Part shown: positions 47,702 through 60,033 of the stretch, piece by piece
How the letters are laid out: every line of letters begins with the position of its first letter
How positions within the stretch are numbered: the first letter of the stretch is position 1
DNA from: Mixophyes australis
Lineage: Eukaryota; Chordata; Amphibia; Anura; Limnodynastidae
Direction: 5' to 3'
Length of the DNA: 64,000 nt
NCBI GenBank assembly: GCA_036250195.1
Contig: JAVHZZ010000003.1
Coordinates: 22,287,573 to 22,351,572, forward strand
The notes under the pieces: model-generated
The model's input: the letters and a program-made list of their open reading frames with translations, nothing else
What the model was told of the DNA's origin: nothing
Database searches by the model: none
Position numbers and translations under genes: made by a program

Positions 47702-49587
47702 TAGAGATGAGCGCACTCGGATTTCTGAAATCCGAGCCCACCCGAACGTTGCGGATCCGAGCCGGATCCGAGACAGATCCGGGTATTCCCGCCAATTGCA
47801 AAACTGAAAGCGAGGCTCTGAGTCATAATCCCGCTGTTGGATCTCGCGATACTCGGATCCTATAAATTCCCCGCTAGTCGCCGCCATCTTCACTCGGGCA
47901 TTGATCAGGGTAGAGGGAGGGTGTGTTAGGTGGTCCTCTGTCCTGGTAGATCTCGTGCTGTTCAGTTCTGTGCTGTGCTGTGCTCTGTGTTCTGCTCAGT
48001 CCAGTGGTGCTGTGTCCTGTGCTCTGTCCTTCTGAGTTCAGTGGTGCTGCTGGGTCCTGTGCTGTGTCCTGTTCAGTCCAGTGGTGCTGTGCCTCATAAA
48101 AGACCCGCTGGCGGGGATGCTGAGAACATCTGGTCCGGACTGAAGGACCTGCCAACCATTGCAGACATGTCTACTGTCGCTGCATTGGATGCTGTCACAA
48201 TAGAAAAAATGGTGGAGGATTATTTTGCTGACACCATCCAAATACACATGGCAGACAGTCCATATTGTTACTGGCAGGAAAAAAAGGCAGTTTGGAAGCC
48301 CCTGTACAAACTGGCTCTATTTTACCTGAGTTGCCTCCCCTCCAGTGTGTACTCGGAAAGAGTTTTTAGTGCAGCGGGGAACCTGGTCAGTGAGCGGCAA
48401 AGGAGGTTGCTTCCTCAGAACGTTGAAAAAATGATGTTCATAAAAATGAATTATCAATTACTCAATCAAGTAAAGCACTGCCCTCCAGATACTACAGAGG
48501 GACCTGTGGTTGTGGAGTCCAGCGGGGACGAATTGATAATGTGTGAGGATGAGGAAGTACACACTGAAGGGGGCGAGGAATCAGAGGATGAGGACGACAT
48601 CTTGCCTCAGTAGAGCCAGTTGAGTCTGTACAGGGAGAGATTAATAGCTTTTTTGGTGTGGGGGCCCAAACAAACCAATCATTTCAGCCACAGTTGTTTG
48701 ATAGGCCCTGTCGCTGAAATGATTGGTTTGTTAAAGTGTGCATGTCCTATTTCAGTAACATAAGGGTGGGTGGGAGGGCCCAAGGACAATTCCATCTTGC
48801 AACTCATTTTTTGGCATTATGTGACCATTCAATAGTCGTTTGCCATGAGCACAAAGTAAAACAAAATTAAAACCAATTAAACAAATTAAACCAAAAGTTA
48901 AATGCCGAGTCATAATAAAAAAAAAGAGGTATTGACGTCCTCGAACTACTGTACTGTTTATAACTTAGAAACACTACACTGGAAAGCTTGAGCCTTTAAA
49001 TGAAAAAGTCACTCTTCATTGCACGAATATTTGCAACAGGGACAGTTTTTTGTTTAACAAAGTCAACAAATAACACTTCGACCCTGTCTGTCTTTCACAT
49101 ACTTGATGGGATCTCAATGATGAATGCTCAGTACCATGGTCGTCTAAAACAAGAGGTATTGACGTGCTCGAACTACTGTAGGGTTTATAACTTAGAAACA
49201 CTACACTTGAAAGTCGGAGGAGGTATTGTGGCCCCGGTACCAAATTGGGTACCGGGACCACTCCACTATGCAGTCCAGAAAGCTACCTCGGTGAAACTTT
49301 TTGGACTAAAAACAATATTGTGAGGTGTTCAGAATAGACTGGAAATTAGTGGAAATGATTGTTATTGAATGTTATTGAGGTTAATAATAGCGTAGGAGTG
49401 AAAATAAACCCCAAAAACTTGATTTTAACACTTTTTATGCTTTTTTCAAAATAAATCCGAATCCAAAACCTTAAATCCGAACCAAAACCTTTCATCAGGT
49501 GTTTTGTGAAACAAATCCGAACCCAAAACCTCAAGCAAATCCGAACCCAAAACACGAGACACCAAAAGTGGCCGGTGCACATCCCTA
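47702..49587 (+). mobile_element. hAT transposon, internally deleted
   Basis: The left end tagagatgagcgcac and the right end, whose complement is tagggatgtgcacc, are imperfect inverted repeats. It is flanked by a perfect 8-bp duplication atatatac (47694-47701 and 49588-49595), the hAT hallmark. At 1886 bp it is too short for a full hAT gene and keeps only the C-terminal transposase region. Subterminal sequence has repeated ggatccgag and aaatccgaacccaaaacc words. It also has an inverted repeat aacaaaccaatcatttcagc near 48670 with its partner near 48714, and a duplicated block gaggtattgacgtcctcgaa (48927 and 49155). Confidence 0.9.
48108..48613 (+). pseudogene. hAT transposase C-terminal fragment (dimerisation domain)
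   Basis: In frame from about DAENIWSGLKDLPTIADMST it continues to YWQEKKAVWKPLYKLALFYL, then LPSSVYSERVFSAAGNLVSE and RRLLPQNVEKMMFIKMNY, and ends in an acidic tail. The SS.YSERVFSAAGN stretch is the conserved hAT C-terminal dimerisation motif. The DNA-binding zinc finger and most of the RNase H-like catalytic core are missing. The open frame extends upstream to 47930, but that part is low-complexity gtgctgtgtcctgt sequence and not transposase. Confidence 0.85.
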
Positions 49588-51078
49588 ATATATACACAGT
49601 GTATTACATATATACTATCCCTCACTTATACACAGTGTATTACATGTATACTATCCCTCATATATACACAGTTTATTACATATATACTGTCCCTCATATA
49701 TACACACAGTATATTACATATATACTATCCCTCACATATACACAGTGTATTACATATATACTATCCTTCATATATGCAGTGTGTTACATATATACTATCC
49801 CTCATAAATACACAGTTTATTACATATATACTGTCCCTCATATATACACAGTGTATTACATATATACTATCCCTCACATATACACAGTGTATTACATATA
49901 TACTATCCCTCACATATACACAGTGTATTACATATATACTATCCCTTATATATACACAGTGTATTACATATATACTATCCCTCACATATACACAGTGTAT
50001 TACATATATACTGTCCCTCATATATACACATTTTATTACATATACACTGTCCCTCACATATACACAGTGTATTACATATATACTATCCCTCACATATACA
50101 CAGTGTATTACATATATACTATCCCTCATATATACACAGTGTATTACATATATACTATCCCTCACATATACACAGTGTATTACATATATACTATCCCTCA
50201 CATATACACAGTGTATTACATATATACTATCCCTCATATATACACAGTGTATTACATATATACTATCCCTCATATATACACAGTGTATTACATATATACT
50301 ATCCCTCACATATACACAGTGTATTACATATATACTATCCCTCACATATACACAGTGTATTACATATATACTATCCCTCACATATACACAGTGTATTACA
50401 TATATACTATCCCTCACATATACACAGTGTATTACATATATACTATCCCTCATATATACACAGTGTATTACATATATACTATCCCTCATATATACACAGT
50501 GTATTACATATATACTATCCCTCATATATACACAGTGTATTACGTATATACTATCCCTTATAGATACACAGTTTATTACATATACACTGTCCCTCATATA
50601 GAGTCCCTCATATATACACAGTGTATTACATATATACTGTCATATATACACAGTGTATTACATATACACTGTCCCTCATATAGAGTCCCTCATATATACA
50701 CAGTGTATTACATATACACTGTCCCTCATATAGAGTCCCTCATATATACACAGTGTATTACATATACATTGTCCCTTATATATACACAGTGTATTACATA
50801 TATACTGTCATATATACACAGTGTATTACATATACACTGTCCCTCATATATACACAGTGTATTACATATACATTGTCCCTCATATATACACAGTGTATTA
50901 CATATACATTGTCCCTCATATATACACAGTGTATTACATATATACTGTCATATATACACAGTGTATTACATATACACTGTCCCTCATATATATACAGTGT
51001 ATTACATATATACTGTCATATATACACAGTGTATTACATATACATTGTCCCTCATATATACACAGTGTATTACACAAA
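49588..51078. repeat. TA-rich minisatellite, 36-bp unit, right of the hAT insertion
   Basis: About 40 units with cacagtgtattacatatata and ctatccctcatata, period 36 bp (49595 to 49631). From about 50597 compound units with an extra catatagagtccc and shorter units appear. It ends in a (ca)n tract at 51064-51103. Divisibility by three leaves frames of 275-533 codons on both strands, all artefacts. Confidence 0.95.
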
Positions 51079-51477
51079 CACACACACACACACACACACA
51101 CATATAGTCACAGTGCTCGATGTGGGGCGATATGTCCTGGTACAGACAGCCAGGGTCGGCAGAACACGGGGTAATCAAGGCGGGGGGGGGGGGGGGGGGG
51201 GGCATGCCTGAGAAGCGCTCCGCACCACTCGCCTTCCCCGCTTGTCCACCGGCACAGTAAATGCATACCTGGTGCCGGCGGTATTGCCCATATCCTTCCT
51301 CCCTGTTCTCTTCTCACTGACTTCATCACGCCCCGACATTATCCGTGAGGAGTGGTGCAGAGAGCAGCCAGAACACTGAAGAAAAGACAGAAAGGGAAAA
51401 GAAGAAAATAGAAGAAAAGAAGGTCACAGAAAAGTAAGTAAAGAACAGAGGGGGATTCCCACCCTGTGCCCCCGTCC
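51079..51477. other. Intergenic; (CA)n, G-run and GC-rich sequence
   Basis: The end of a (ca)n tract, a 21-base G-run at 51182-51202, then GC-rich sequence (gcgctccgcaccactcgcct) without a recognised gene. It may be part of an unidentified dispersed repeat. Confidence 0.4.
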
Positions 51478-52160
51478 ATCACAGTGTGATGAAAGGGGCA
51501 CAATGTGATGAAGGGGCAAAAGTATGATGGAGTCGGCACAGTATGATGAAGGAGGGGGCACAATGTGATGAAGGGGGGCACAGTGTGATGGAGGAGGGGG
51601 CACAGTGTGATGAAGGGGCAAAAGTATGATGGAGTAGGCAGAGTATGATGACGGAGGGGGCAGAGTGTGATAAAGGGGGGCACAGTGTGATGAAGGGGGG
51701 AACGGTGTGATAAAGGAGAGGGGACAGTGTGATGGAGGGGGCTCAGTGTGATGGAGGGGGGCACAGTGTGATGAAGGGGGGCATAGTGTAATGGAGGGGA
51801 CACAGTGTAATGGAGGGGGCACAGAGTGATGGAGGGGCACAGTATGATGAAGGAGGGGGCACAATGTGATGAAGGGGGGCACAGTGTGATGGAGGAGGGG
51901 GCACAGTGTGATGAAGGGGCAAAAGTATGATGGAGTAGGCAGAGTATGATGACGGAGGGGGCAGAGTGTGATGAAGGGGGGAACGGTGTGATAAATGAGA
52001 GGGCACAGTGTGATGGAGGGGGCTCAGTGTGATGGAGGGGGGCACAGTGTGATGAAGGGGGGCATAGTGTAATGGAGGGGGCACAGAGTGATGGAGGGGC
52101 ACAGTGTAATGGAGGGGGCACAGAGTGATGGAGGGGCACAGTGTGATGAAGGAGGGTCAA
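51478..52160. repeat. Minisatellite, about 20-bp unit
   Basis: Irregular units of cacagtgtgatgaagggggg type, 17-21 bp, with a larger repeat visible: the block around 51530-51840 reappears around 51840-52120. The strand shown is G-rich. Frames on the minus strand are artefacts. Confidence 0.92.
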
Positions 52161-52919
52161 AAGTGTGAATTCACAAGTGAGAGGGAATGATAGGAGCAGA
52201 ACAGGGATAGATAGATAGATAGCGAGAGAAGCAGGATGTGAGACATAGGGGAGAGAAGGAAGGGAGGTAGAGAGGGGGACACCTGCAATGAAGATAGGGG
52301 TACATAGGAACAGAGAAAGGAAACAGATCAGGGGAAGATAAAGGGTACTATGGAAGATATAAGGGAGACACGAGGGAGAGGTGGAGGGACACAGAGGAAA
52401 GGTAATTGGACACAGTAGAGGTGGGGGACACAGGGTGTATAACCTTGCATAATTTAATATGTTTTATATTATACTATATAGTATTAAAATTAATTTCACT
52501 GAGCCTCCGCGGGGCTTAGGTGGCACCCGGCCGTAGACTTCAAAGGGAAAGTTCCATTCCAGCACTTACAGTGTTACATTATATTTATGATAAATGCTGG
52601 TGGTATGTAATTTGCGCAGCAAATAAGTGTCATGTTATAATTCTTATAATACCTATTTTAGACTACTGTTGGAAAATTTGAAACCTGTGATGATCACGCA
52701 GAAAAACAAGATAATTTGCAGATCATCTATGAGTTATCTGATGATCAGCAAACGGTCATGTTGTCATCTTTTAATCTAGTCAGCAGTCCTAATATTTATA
52801 GGATGCTTACTAATAGAAATAGCCTCCACTGGACATTTCCTGCAGCTAAGCTGTGGTCCTTTCACTAGTCCCCACCTGAGACATCTACATTTCTGCTTTG
52901 TCGCAGTGTTTTCAATTTA
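52161..52919. other. Intergenic; short (GATA)n, otherwise nothing recognised
   Basis: A brief gatagatagatag tract lies near 52207, followed by purine-rich and then AT-rich sequence. No gene is seen. Positions 52915-52919 (attta) are the likely left target duplication of the next element. Confidence 0.4.
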
Positions 52920-53192
52920 TCATACTTGCCAACTCTCCCGCATTTCGCGTGAGTCTCACGGACTCCTGGGAGAGTGTGGCAATCTCCCGGATTTGCCCAC
53001 TTCATAGTGAAGTGGGCAGAATTAGGTCCAAAACGCAGCGATTCACTGGGAATCACTGTAAAATGACGCGTTTTGCATCATTTCATCACGGGGCGGGGCC
53101 AAAATGACGCGATTTTCGGAGCCCCGACCCCTGCACCCCCAACTTCCCCGGCAGGCTCCTGGATCATACTTGCCATAAGTTGGCAAGTATGA
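52920..53192. mobile_element. MITE with TCATACTTGCCAACT termini
   Basis: It begins tcatacttgccaactctccc and ends agttggcaagtatga, its complement, and is flanked by attta at 52915-52919 and 53193-53197. The interior is CG-rich (gggcggggccaaaatgacgc). Just before the right end, tcatacttgcc occurs again in direct orientation, so the final 29 bp alone form a perfect 11-bp-stem hairpin. No coding capacity. Confidence 0.75.
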
Positions 53193-53197
53193 ATTTA

Positions 53198-54792
53198 TAG
53201 TTTACCGTGCTTAAAGTTTCTTGATTGTTCACTTCGGTGAAATAACGTTGAGGAAGAGGCCAGTCAGCATCCCCACCAGACGATAAAATAACGTGTTCAG
53301 TCTCTAATCCTCCAGGTAGAAGGACTAAAAATGTAGCTGTACCAAGGATGTTAAGTAGAGAACAGCACCAAAGGAGCAGGAGATGTAGAAATATAGACAT
53401 TTCCATTACCCGCAAAGAAGCACTGGGATGTGGCAAGCAAACTAATGTATTTTGTTCATTTTATTCACAGTCTGTTACTTAGGTCTTGCTTCCCTGCTTC
53501 TTGAGCTGTTGATGCTAGGTATAAAGCAGGTGTTAGCCTACGCACATACCGGCGTTAACATTCTGCATTCAAGATGTGTTTCAATCTCAAATCAAGTACA
53601 TGTAAACAGATGTGACAATAAAAATTATTGCACCCAATGGGACAGTACATATTAGCGTATTGCGTGTGTTTAACTTGCATTGTGCCGCAATCCATTTCTT
53701 TATGCTTCTCGATCCATTTCAGTGCGTCTGAAGCATGTTAAAACGCAGTTGCAAACGTAGGTTCATCTCAATTGTAGTGCTAGACTGAAACAAGATAATG
53801 CATTGCAAACGCTATTGTGTATGTAGCCTTTACCAAGTTTTTTCATTGTATATTTTTCTGCCCCGAATTGCCAGTGGTGCTTCAGAACTTAAGTTGTCAG
53901 GATCTATTAGTATTTATATTATTCCAGGAATATTCACCATGTTTATATTTGAATGTATGTCCCTTTGCAGCATCACTTATTGATGCTATGCATAACTCAT
54001 TTGTCTGGTTTGAAACTTTTCCAGTCTTTATTATTTTTAAACCTGTAATTTGCAAGTTAATTTGCATTCCTGCAGATTTGACATTGCCCTGCAATTACAG
54101 CTTGCAAATAAAATAAGTCTTTGTAGAAAAAAAGCTATTTGTGATGGTAGGCTGCACTCTGCTGGCCAATATATGGAATTGCATCGGAATGGGAGACGTT
54201 TAGTACAATAGGTCAAAACTATTCTTTATGCGATCAATACACTTGGATGTATTAATCGATACACAGGGTTATCATCTTGTTAGGATTTGCCCTTACAGTG
54301 AAATATGACTGCATAAAGGCACGAGGCTGTTGTCCGAATTCTGTTATACAAGTCAAGACTTCTAATATCCATTATAGTTTACAGTAAGGGATGTGTTATT
54401 GTGGAAAAAAAAAATTCCGCTGTTTAGTGGAACGTTTGCTATTAAACCACCAGTAACAATTGTTTTTGTAAATATGAACATATATTAAGTGAATGGAAGG
54501 ATAATTCCTGGTCACTCTTAGCTTGGATGTCACTGGGATATATGGATTGTCCACCTAAATAAAGATATTCACAGCCCACCATGTACTGCGGTGAGGGTGT
54601 TGCCTTAATATAGCAATGTGTGTTGCTCCAAAATGACCTTGATGCCTGATAGTGATTCACTTAGGCAGGTCTGGAAACTTTACCTGTTCCACGGACATCA
54701 GACACCTATGTGTGTGGCCAAATTGGAAACTGATCTTTGGGCCCAGTTGCAGCATCATCACGTGTATCGCCAGATCTAGGCCAGTAGTTAGG
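53198..54792. other. Intergenic, no recognisable feature
   Basis: About 1.6 kb, AT-rich, chance frames only. The last five bases (ttagg, 54788-54792) are the left target duplication of the solo LTR. Confidence 0.4.
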
Positions 54793-55504
54793 TGTTACGA
54801 TCTGCAGGTGAAAAGGCCTGTGTTATTCCTGATTGGTACCAGCAGACCAGGGGCGCGGAGTCTAATGAGTTCCCCGGTGTTCGCCAAGAACCACCGCAAG
54901 GTGGGATGGACTTTGCTGCCAGGAACTTGCAGGTTGCGCCCCCCTGGACTGTTTCAGGAAGCTACACCGGTCTTAAGGGAGTATAGTCATCCCAGAAGAA
55001 TAATGCAGAGATAAAGATAACGGAGGAGTCAGATGTATGGATGCACACAGAATAACAGGCTGGCAGGGTACAATGAATCAGACATAGAGGTAGTAACCAG
55101 TCAGGATCGGGTACATGGGTAGGCAGACAATGCGTAGTCAGACGAGCCAGGTTCAGTACACAGGTGATCCAGCAAAGCATAGTCATACAAGCCAAGTTCA
55201 GTACAAAGGTGGTCAGCAAACGGAGACAGACAGGCCAGGGACAGTACACAGGAGAACCAGCAAACAAAGTCAGACAATCCAGCAACAGTACTCACTCACA
55301 GGGAGAAGGGCACCCAGAGGATACAGGAGTCAGAAGCTCAGCAAAAAAGTTGCACTGACACTGAGCAAGTGTCAGTGCCGAGGTTATATAGAGAAAAATC
55401 AAACAGCCCGTCCCGGCAGCCGAGTCATGTGACCCGCTACCCGGAAGTGCCGATCGCAGCATTGAGATACATCGCTGGAGCGGGGAACAGGTAAGAGCGT
55501 TACA
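54793..55504 (-). mobile_element. Ty3/gypsy solo LTR
   Basis: A 712-bp unit starting tgttacgatctgcaggtg and ending gagcgttaca, with TG..CA ends and a perfect 5-bp flank ttagg (54788-54792 and 55505-55509). The minus orientation is inferred from a TATA-like ctatataacctcgg near 55390 on that strand and from similarity to the LTR at 55905-56526, which lies downstream of a minus-strand pol. The interior has repeated gtcagac..agccaggttcagta units of about 40 bp. No internal region remains, so it arose by recombination between two LTRs. Confidence 0.85.
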
Positions 55505-55509
55505 TTAGG

Positions 55510-55904
55510 TGGGAGTCAGTTAACTTTTTGTGTTTGGAAATTAATATTAGGCATACTGCCTACGTTTTGGAACTTCCCTATGGGAAATCCCAGACAGGAG
55601 GTCCAAGGGACAAATGTGATAACTTTATTTGCATCATCACGGCCTACCCTCATCAGAAGAAAGTGAAGCAGAATTCGGGAGGTTGGCCTACTCTGTTTGT
55701 GAATCTCTTGAACATTAGCCTTTTTCCCCCTCCAATCTCTTTATATCCCCATACTTACATGGTCTCTTTATGGTGTTGGATTGTCTTCTACTTGTATCTA
55801 TGTACACTAGTTCTTTAATTGTTAGCTTATGCTTGGTACATGTCGGTCTATGTAAGATATATTTATTTATGTTATATGTAACTCATACCACTTGCTGATA
55901 TTTG
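55510..55904. other. Intergenic, between two LTRs
   Basis: About 0.4 kb without recognised features. It is the right-hand continuation of the target into which the solo LTR inserted. Confidence 0.35.
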
Positions 55905-56526
55905 CTCTACTAAGCTAGGAGGCGGGGAGTCTAAACACGCCCCCGGTCTTCGCCAGGGATTCCCGCAAGGGAGTTTGGAGTTTGCTGCAAGGGACATGCA
56001 GGTTGCGGCCCTCCAAGTTAGATATCAGCAGAGTGGATGGTGAACATACATGGTCGTGCTGGCAGAGGTCAAACCGTACTGGTAAATGTGGTATCAAGGG
56101 GTTTTGTAATTCGGAGTCAGCAAGCCAAAGGTCAGATACAGCGGGAGCAATCAGGCCGAAGGGAGATTCAGAAGCAGAACCAGGGATAGCCGAGTCAGTC
56201 AGAGAGCTGGGAAACAGGCTGGAGTACTGGAGCATAGGAACACCTAGATACTCTGGCGTCTACCTAGAGTCAGAGGCAGGTTTAAATAGAGGTACCCTAT
56301 CCCTGATTGGTGGCAGTGGAGGAGGCGGTCGAACAGCTGACTGCCGACAGGAAGTAGAGAGAAGAGTCCTGTTGCTAGGAAATGGGGACTCAAGACGGAC
56401 ACACATGCGCACGGCAATCCTGAGAAGAGAGGCTGGCGTCCAGCTGTCTAGCAACCCACCGTGCTGCCGACAGAGGAAGGCGTCTGTCCCTGGCACTGAT
56501 GATGAGTGCAGGGACGGCGCCTGACA
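55905..56526 (-). mobile_element. Ty3/gypsy LTR, 3' LTR of a truncated element
   Basis: On the minus strand it begins tgtcaggcgccgtccctg right after a purine-rich tract (gaagagtgggggggagtac), as expected of a 3' LTR. Its far end shares ggcggggagtctaa, ttcgccaggg-ttcccgcaagg and gacatgcaggttgcggccct with the solo LTR at 54793, so the two are related families. The outer boundary near 55905 is uncertain because the first bases of the related LTR are not matched. Confidence 0.7.
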
Positions 56527-56735
56527 GTACTCCCCCCCACTCTTCCAGAAGGCCTATTTTCCAAGGAGCATCTTTTATGAAAACTGGCCCATAAACGTGG
56601 AGTATTAAGATCATTCACCCAGGTCCTTTCTTCAGGGCCAAATCCTTTCCAGTGGACCAAATACTGGGAGCGTCCATGAAGCTTGTGAGTATCCAAAATA
56701 TGGCTTATTTCATACTCATTACCAGAAGCTGTGGA
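56527..56735 (-). pseudogene. Ty3/gypsy pol remnant, integrase chromodomain
   Basis: The minus strand reads a chromodomain-like end of integrase: GNEYEISHILDTHKLHGRSQ, then YLVHWKGFGPEERTWV, and a tail ending at the LTR. The YLVHWKG..PE..TW motif is typical of chromovirus integrases, where it guides insertion to chromatin. Everything upstream (gag, protease, reverse transcriptase, integrase core) is absent. The remnant stops where the CR1 sequence begins at about 56736. Confidence 0.85.
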
Positions 56736-56894
56736 GATAGGATGAGGAGGAGATGGAAAGTGAGAGTAGTAAGGAGGAATTTAACAAGAGTCAAGGGGGT
56801 GGAGAGGGGGGAAAGGGAAGCATAGCCGATAAGGAGCGGCCCTTTTTAAAGCAAAAACAAATACCTAAGGGAGGCAATAGACTTAAGTGTATGC

Positions 56895-57524
56895 TGTAAG
56901 TGCAAGAAGCCTGACAGGTAAAATGGGGGAGTTAGAACTAGTAGCAATGAATGAGCAGTATGATATTATAGGTATTACTGACGATGGTGGGATGATACAC
57001 ATGACTGGGCAGTCAACTTGGAAGGCTATTCTCTCTTCAGGAGGGATAGGGTAAATAAAAGGGGAGGAGGTGTATGTCTTTATATTAAGCCAGAGCTGAA
57101 ACCAAGTATTCAGGAAGTTATTTACGAGAGTATTGGTGATAATATAGAGGCATTGTGGGTGGAAATATCCAGCGGAGGAAAAAGTTCAGAGAAGTTGCTG
57201 ATAGGGATATGCTATAAACCGCCAGATATTAGTAAGATTGAGGAAGCCCAACTTCTACAGCAAATTGAAAAGGCTACACAACTAGGTCAAATTTTAATTA
57301 TGGGGGATTTTAATTATCCGGACATTGATTGAAGTACTGAGAACTGCGGTACAGCTAGGGGAAATAGGTTTCGGAGCACGCTAAAAGACCATTACATGTC
57401 CCAATTAGTAGAGGAACCAACTAGGAACCAGACTATACTGGACCTAGTAATAACAAATAATGTAGACGTAATATCAAATATTCAAGTAAGGGAGCACTTG
57501 GGTGGGAAACAGTGATCATAATAT
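56895..57524 (+). pseudogene. CR1 ORF2 part 1, APE endonuclease domain
   Basis: It begins in one frame near KMGELELVAMNEQYDIIGIT (about 56920), shifts frame near 56980, and continues as MEGYSLFRRDRVNKRGGGVC to LLIGICYKPPDI and ILIMGDFNYPDID. GDFN is the conserved endonuclease motif, and a terminal SDHN motif at 57512-57523 is cut off by the MITE. A stop follows PDID at 57330. This domain nicks target DNA to prime reverse transcription. Confidence 0.87.
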
Positions 57525-58389
57525 GGGGCCTGATTCATTAAGGATCTTAACTTCAGAAACTTCTTATTTCAGTCTCCTGGACAAAATCATGTTAAAATTA
57601 GAGATGGTCACTGACCCCTGTGTTTTGGTTTTATATTCGGTTTTGGATCTGGATTACCCATGTGTTTTGGTTTTGCAAAACCGCCCATGCGTATTTTGGT
57701 TTTGGTTTTGTTTGGTTTTGTTTTGCTATTTGTTAAAAAAATTACATTTATTGGTGCTAAAATAACATAATTTAGGTATTATTTTGTAGCTACATTATTA
57801 TTAACCTCAGTAACACTAATTTCCAGTTATTTTTTATTCAATTTTGACCACCTCCTATGTCACAATATGATTTTCATACACTTGAAAAGAAAAATTGCTG
57901 CAGTTCTTGCCAGTGATAACAAAAAGGCCATTGTCATGCCTGGGCATAAGAGCAAAAATCCACCTCTTAAGTGTGGAATTATTTTTACACGAATCCTGAC
58001 AAGAGTTGTCTATCCATTTGTGGCGTTTTTAAAGCCACACTCAGTAGAGGTAGGGACCTTAACCATCTGGGATCCTCATCCATGTTTCGTCATTTTTCAG
58101 CGAGTTCTTGGAAAACTGTTGGGAAAATCAGAAACTTAGGTTAAAAAAATAACAAAAAGCATTCCAGCATAATCTACCTCCCTTCTCTCATCTACATCCC
58201 AGCACCTGCAATCTTCCCCCCCAACAATTGGCAGTTAAACAATCCTTTGCAAGAGGAAGCAAGAATGAAACCTGTCACCCAGTCGCAAAGCGGATCACAG
58301 ACGCCCTGGGTACTATGCTAGTGTTAGATCTGCGTCCAATGTCCACTATTAATACAGTTGGTTTAAGACATTTAATTGAGGTGTTCTGT

Positions 58390-59430
58390 CCCTGTTAGCA
58401 AATGTCATCGCTATACCATTTTACTAGAAAAGCTAATTCTCTCCTGTACCGGAAAGTTCATAAAAATTTAATTATTGGGCGACTAAATGGCATTCTACCC
58501 ACTGTACACTTAACCACAGATATGTGTACAAGCGGAACTAGGCAAACTAAAGATTATATGACTGTGAAAGGCCACTGGGTTGGTCATTTGCCTTCCTCAG
58601 CATGGACAGCAGCAGCATGTACCCAGGTACGTCACATTTTTGAGAAGTAGGCTACTCTGTGTATCAGCGGCTTCAGTAAGAGGCATACAGCTGACAAACT
58701 GTTCCAAAAACTAAGGGATGTCATTGAAAGATGGCTAATCCTGCTTGCACTCTCCTGAGGATATGTCATTTCTGATTACGACCCCAATATTGGTCAAGCA
58801 TTACAGCGGGGTTGAATTCCATCACGTTTCCTGTTTTGCACACACTATCAACTTGGTGTTACAGAACTTTTTAAAAATGACATGCAGGAGATGCTGTTTG
58901 TGTCCAGAAACATATAGGGTCCATATCTGGTTTCTGCAACAGCATGTAGGAGAATGCAGCAGCTGCAAGAAGACTAGCATTTGAGGGGAATATACTTTAG
59001 TCCAGTTAAGTAGTTACCTGTGAAGAAAGTGAAGACACTGTTAACTTGAGTCAAGTGATTGCCTTAATAATACATTTTGAAAAGGTGCTACAGAAAATTA
59101 TAGTGTGAAATAAAACAAAGTAAATGTGCTAACTATATTTTAATTGTCGATTAAATACTTAATTTTCTTTGCAAGGATCCCAGAATTATCAACATCTTGT
59201 TTGGACGTCTTCTCCTTCAGTTTCTCTGGCAACTGCTTGTTGTAAAAAAGATTGTTTTCCCAAGACACCCAGTGGTGATGCAGATGAGTCCGCACAACAT
59301 TTTGATATTTGCTCTGCTGTAAAAGAATTGTCCAAAAATTGTGACAGCTCTGCCCTAAAATCAACTAGTCATTCCCTTTGGAAGGCCATTATCGCCAATT
59401 ACATCATACTACACAGACTTCTATGATGAT
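58390..59430 (+). pseudogene. hAT transposase remnants, plus orientation
   Basis: Pieces in several frames: VHLTTDMCTSGTRQTKDYMT then VKGHWVGHL (58490-58590), matching the catalytic-core start where hAT proteins read LTTD.WTS. Next come an NI..ALQR piece and EFHHVSCFAHTINLVLQ (58815-58870), matching the conserved FAH.INLVV motif. Then SGDADESAQHFDICSAVKEL (59265-59330). Stops and shifts separate every piece, so it cannot encode a working enzyme. Confidence 0.75.
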
Positions 59431-60033
59431 GGGATGAATTAATATTGTTTGAGGAAGATTAGCACTGAACCCTGCCACCTCTCCTGTTTCGCAGTGAGCT
59501 ATGGTACAATAAAATTTAACTATAGATTTAGACCAAGACTGCCAGCCCTATTATTTCTATTTCAGCAATTACAATTAGCAATGGAGCAATGGAGCTCTTC
59601 TCTTTGGGTGTTACCTATATAACGCAGCACAATTTGTCTGCAAAATCTACAGACAAGCCTGTTTGTCTTCCTCTTCATCAATGACTCTTAGCAATTGAGC
59701 ACTCGTCTTTGGGTGTATATTACACCCAAACATTATTAGTGAAAATTAGGAAAAATACAGTTTAATCCCTGATAGGCCCTCCACCATCCTTTGCATGTTA
59801 ATAGTGGGATTGGTTGGAGTTATGGTCAATGTGATGTTATTGCATTAGATATGCTTAATGTTTGTAGACACTCCCTTATGTGTTTAAGCTTGAATCTTTA
59901 GTGATGGTCCCTAAGAACATGGGGAATGCTGGGAAGTGGGTGTGGGCAGTGTGCAATGTACCCGGAGTCTGCAAATGGCTGAATAAAGAGCTCAGCAGTG
60001 CCCACCCATGCTTCAGTGTCCTGATGAACTGAT

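Noticed and set aside
47930..48107. N-terminal extension of the hAT open frame
   Set aside because: This part is repetitive gtgctgtgtcctgt sequence and has no transposase similarity. The supportable part begins near 48108.
51339..52160. His/Pro-rich 273-codon minus-strand frame
   Set aside because: Repeat translation of a minisatellite of about 20 bp with irregular units.
57867..58139. 90-codon frame at the left of the hAT as a separate gene
   Set aside because: It lies inside the hAT boundaries with no recognisable domain, and the surrounding frames are broken.
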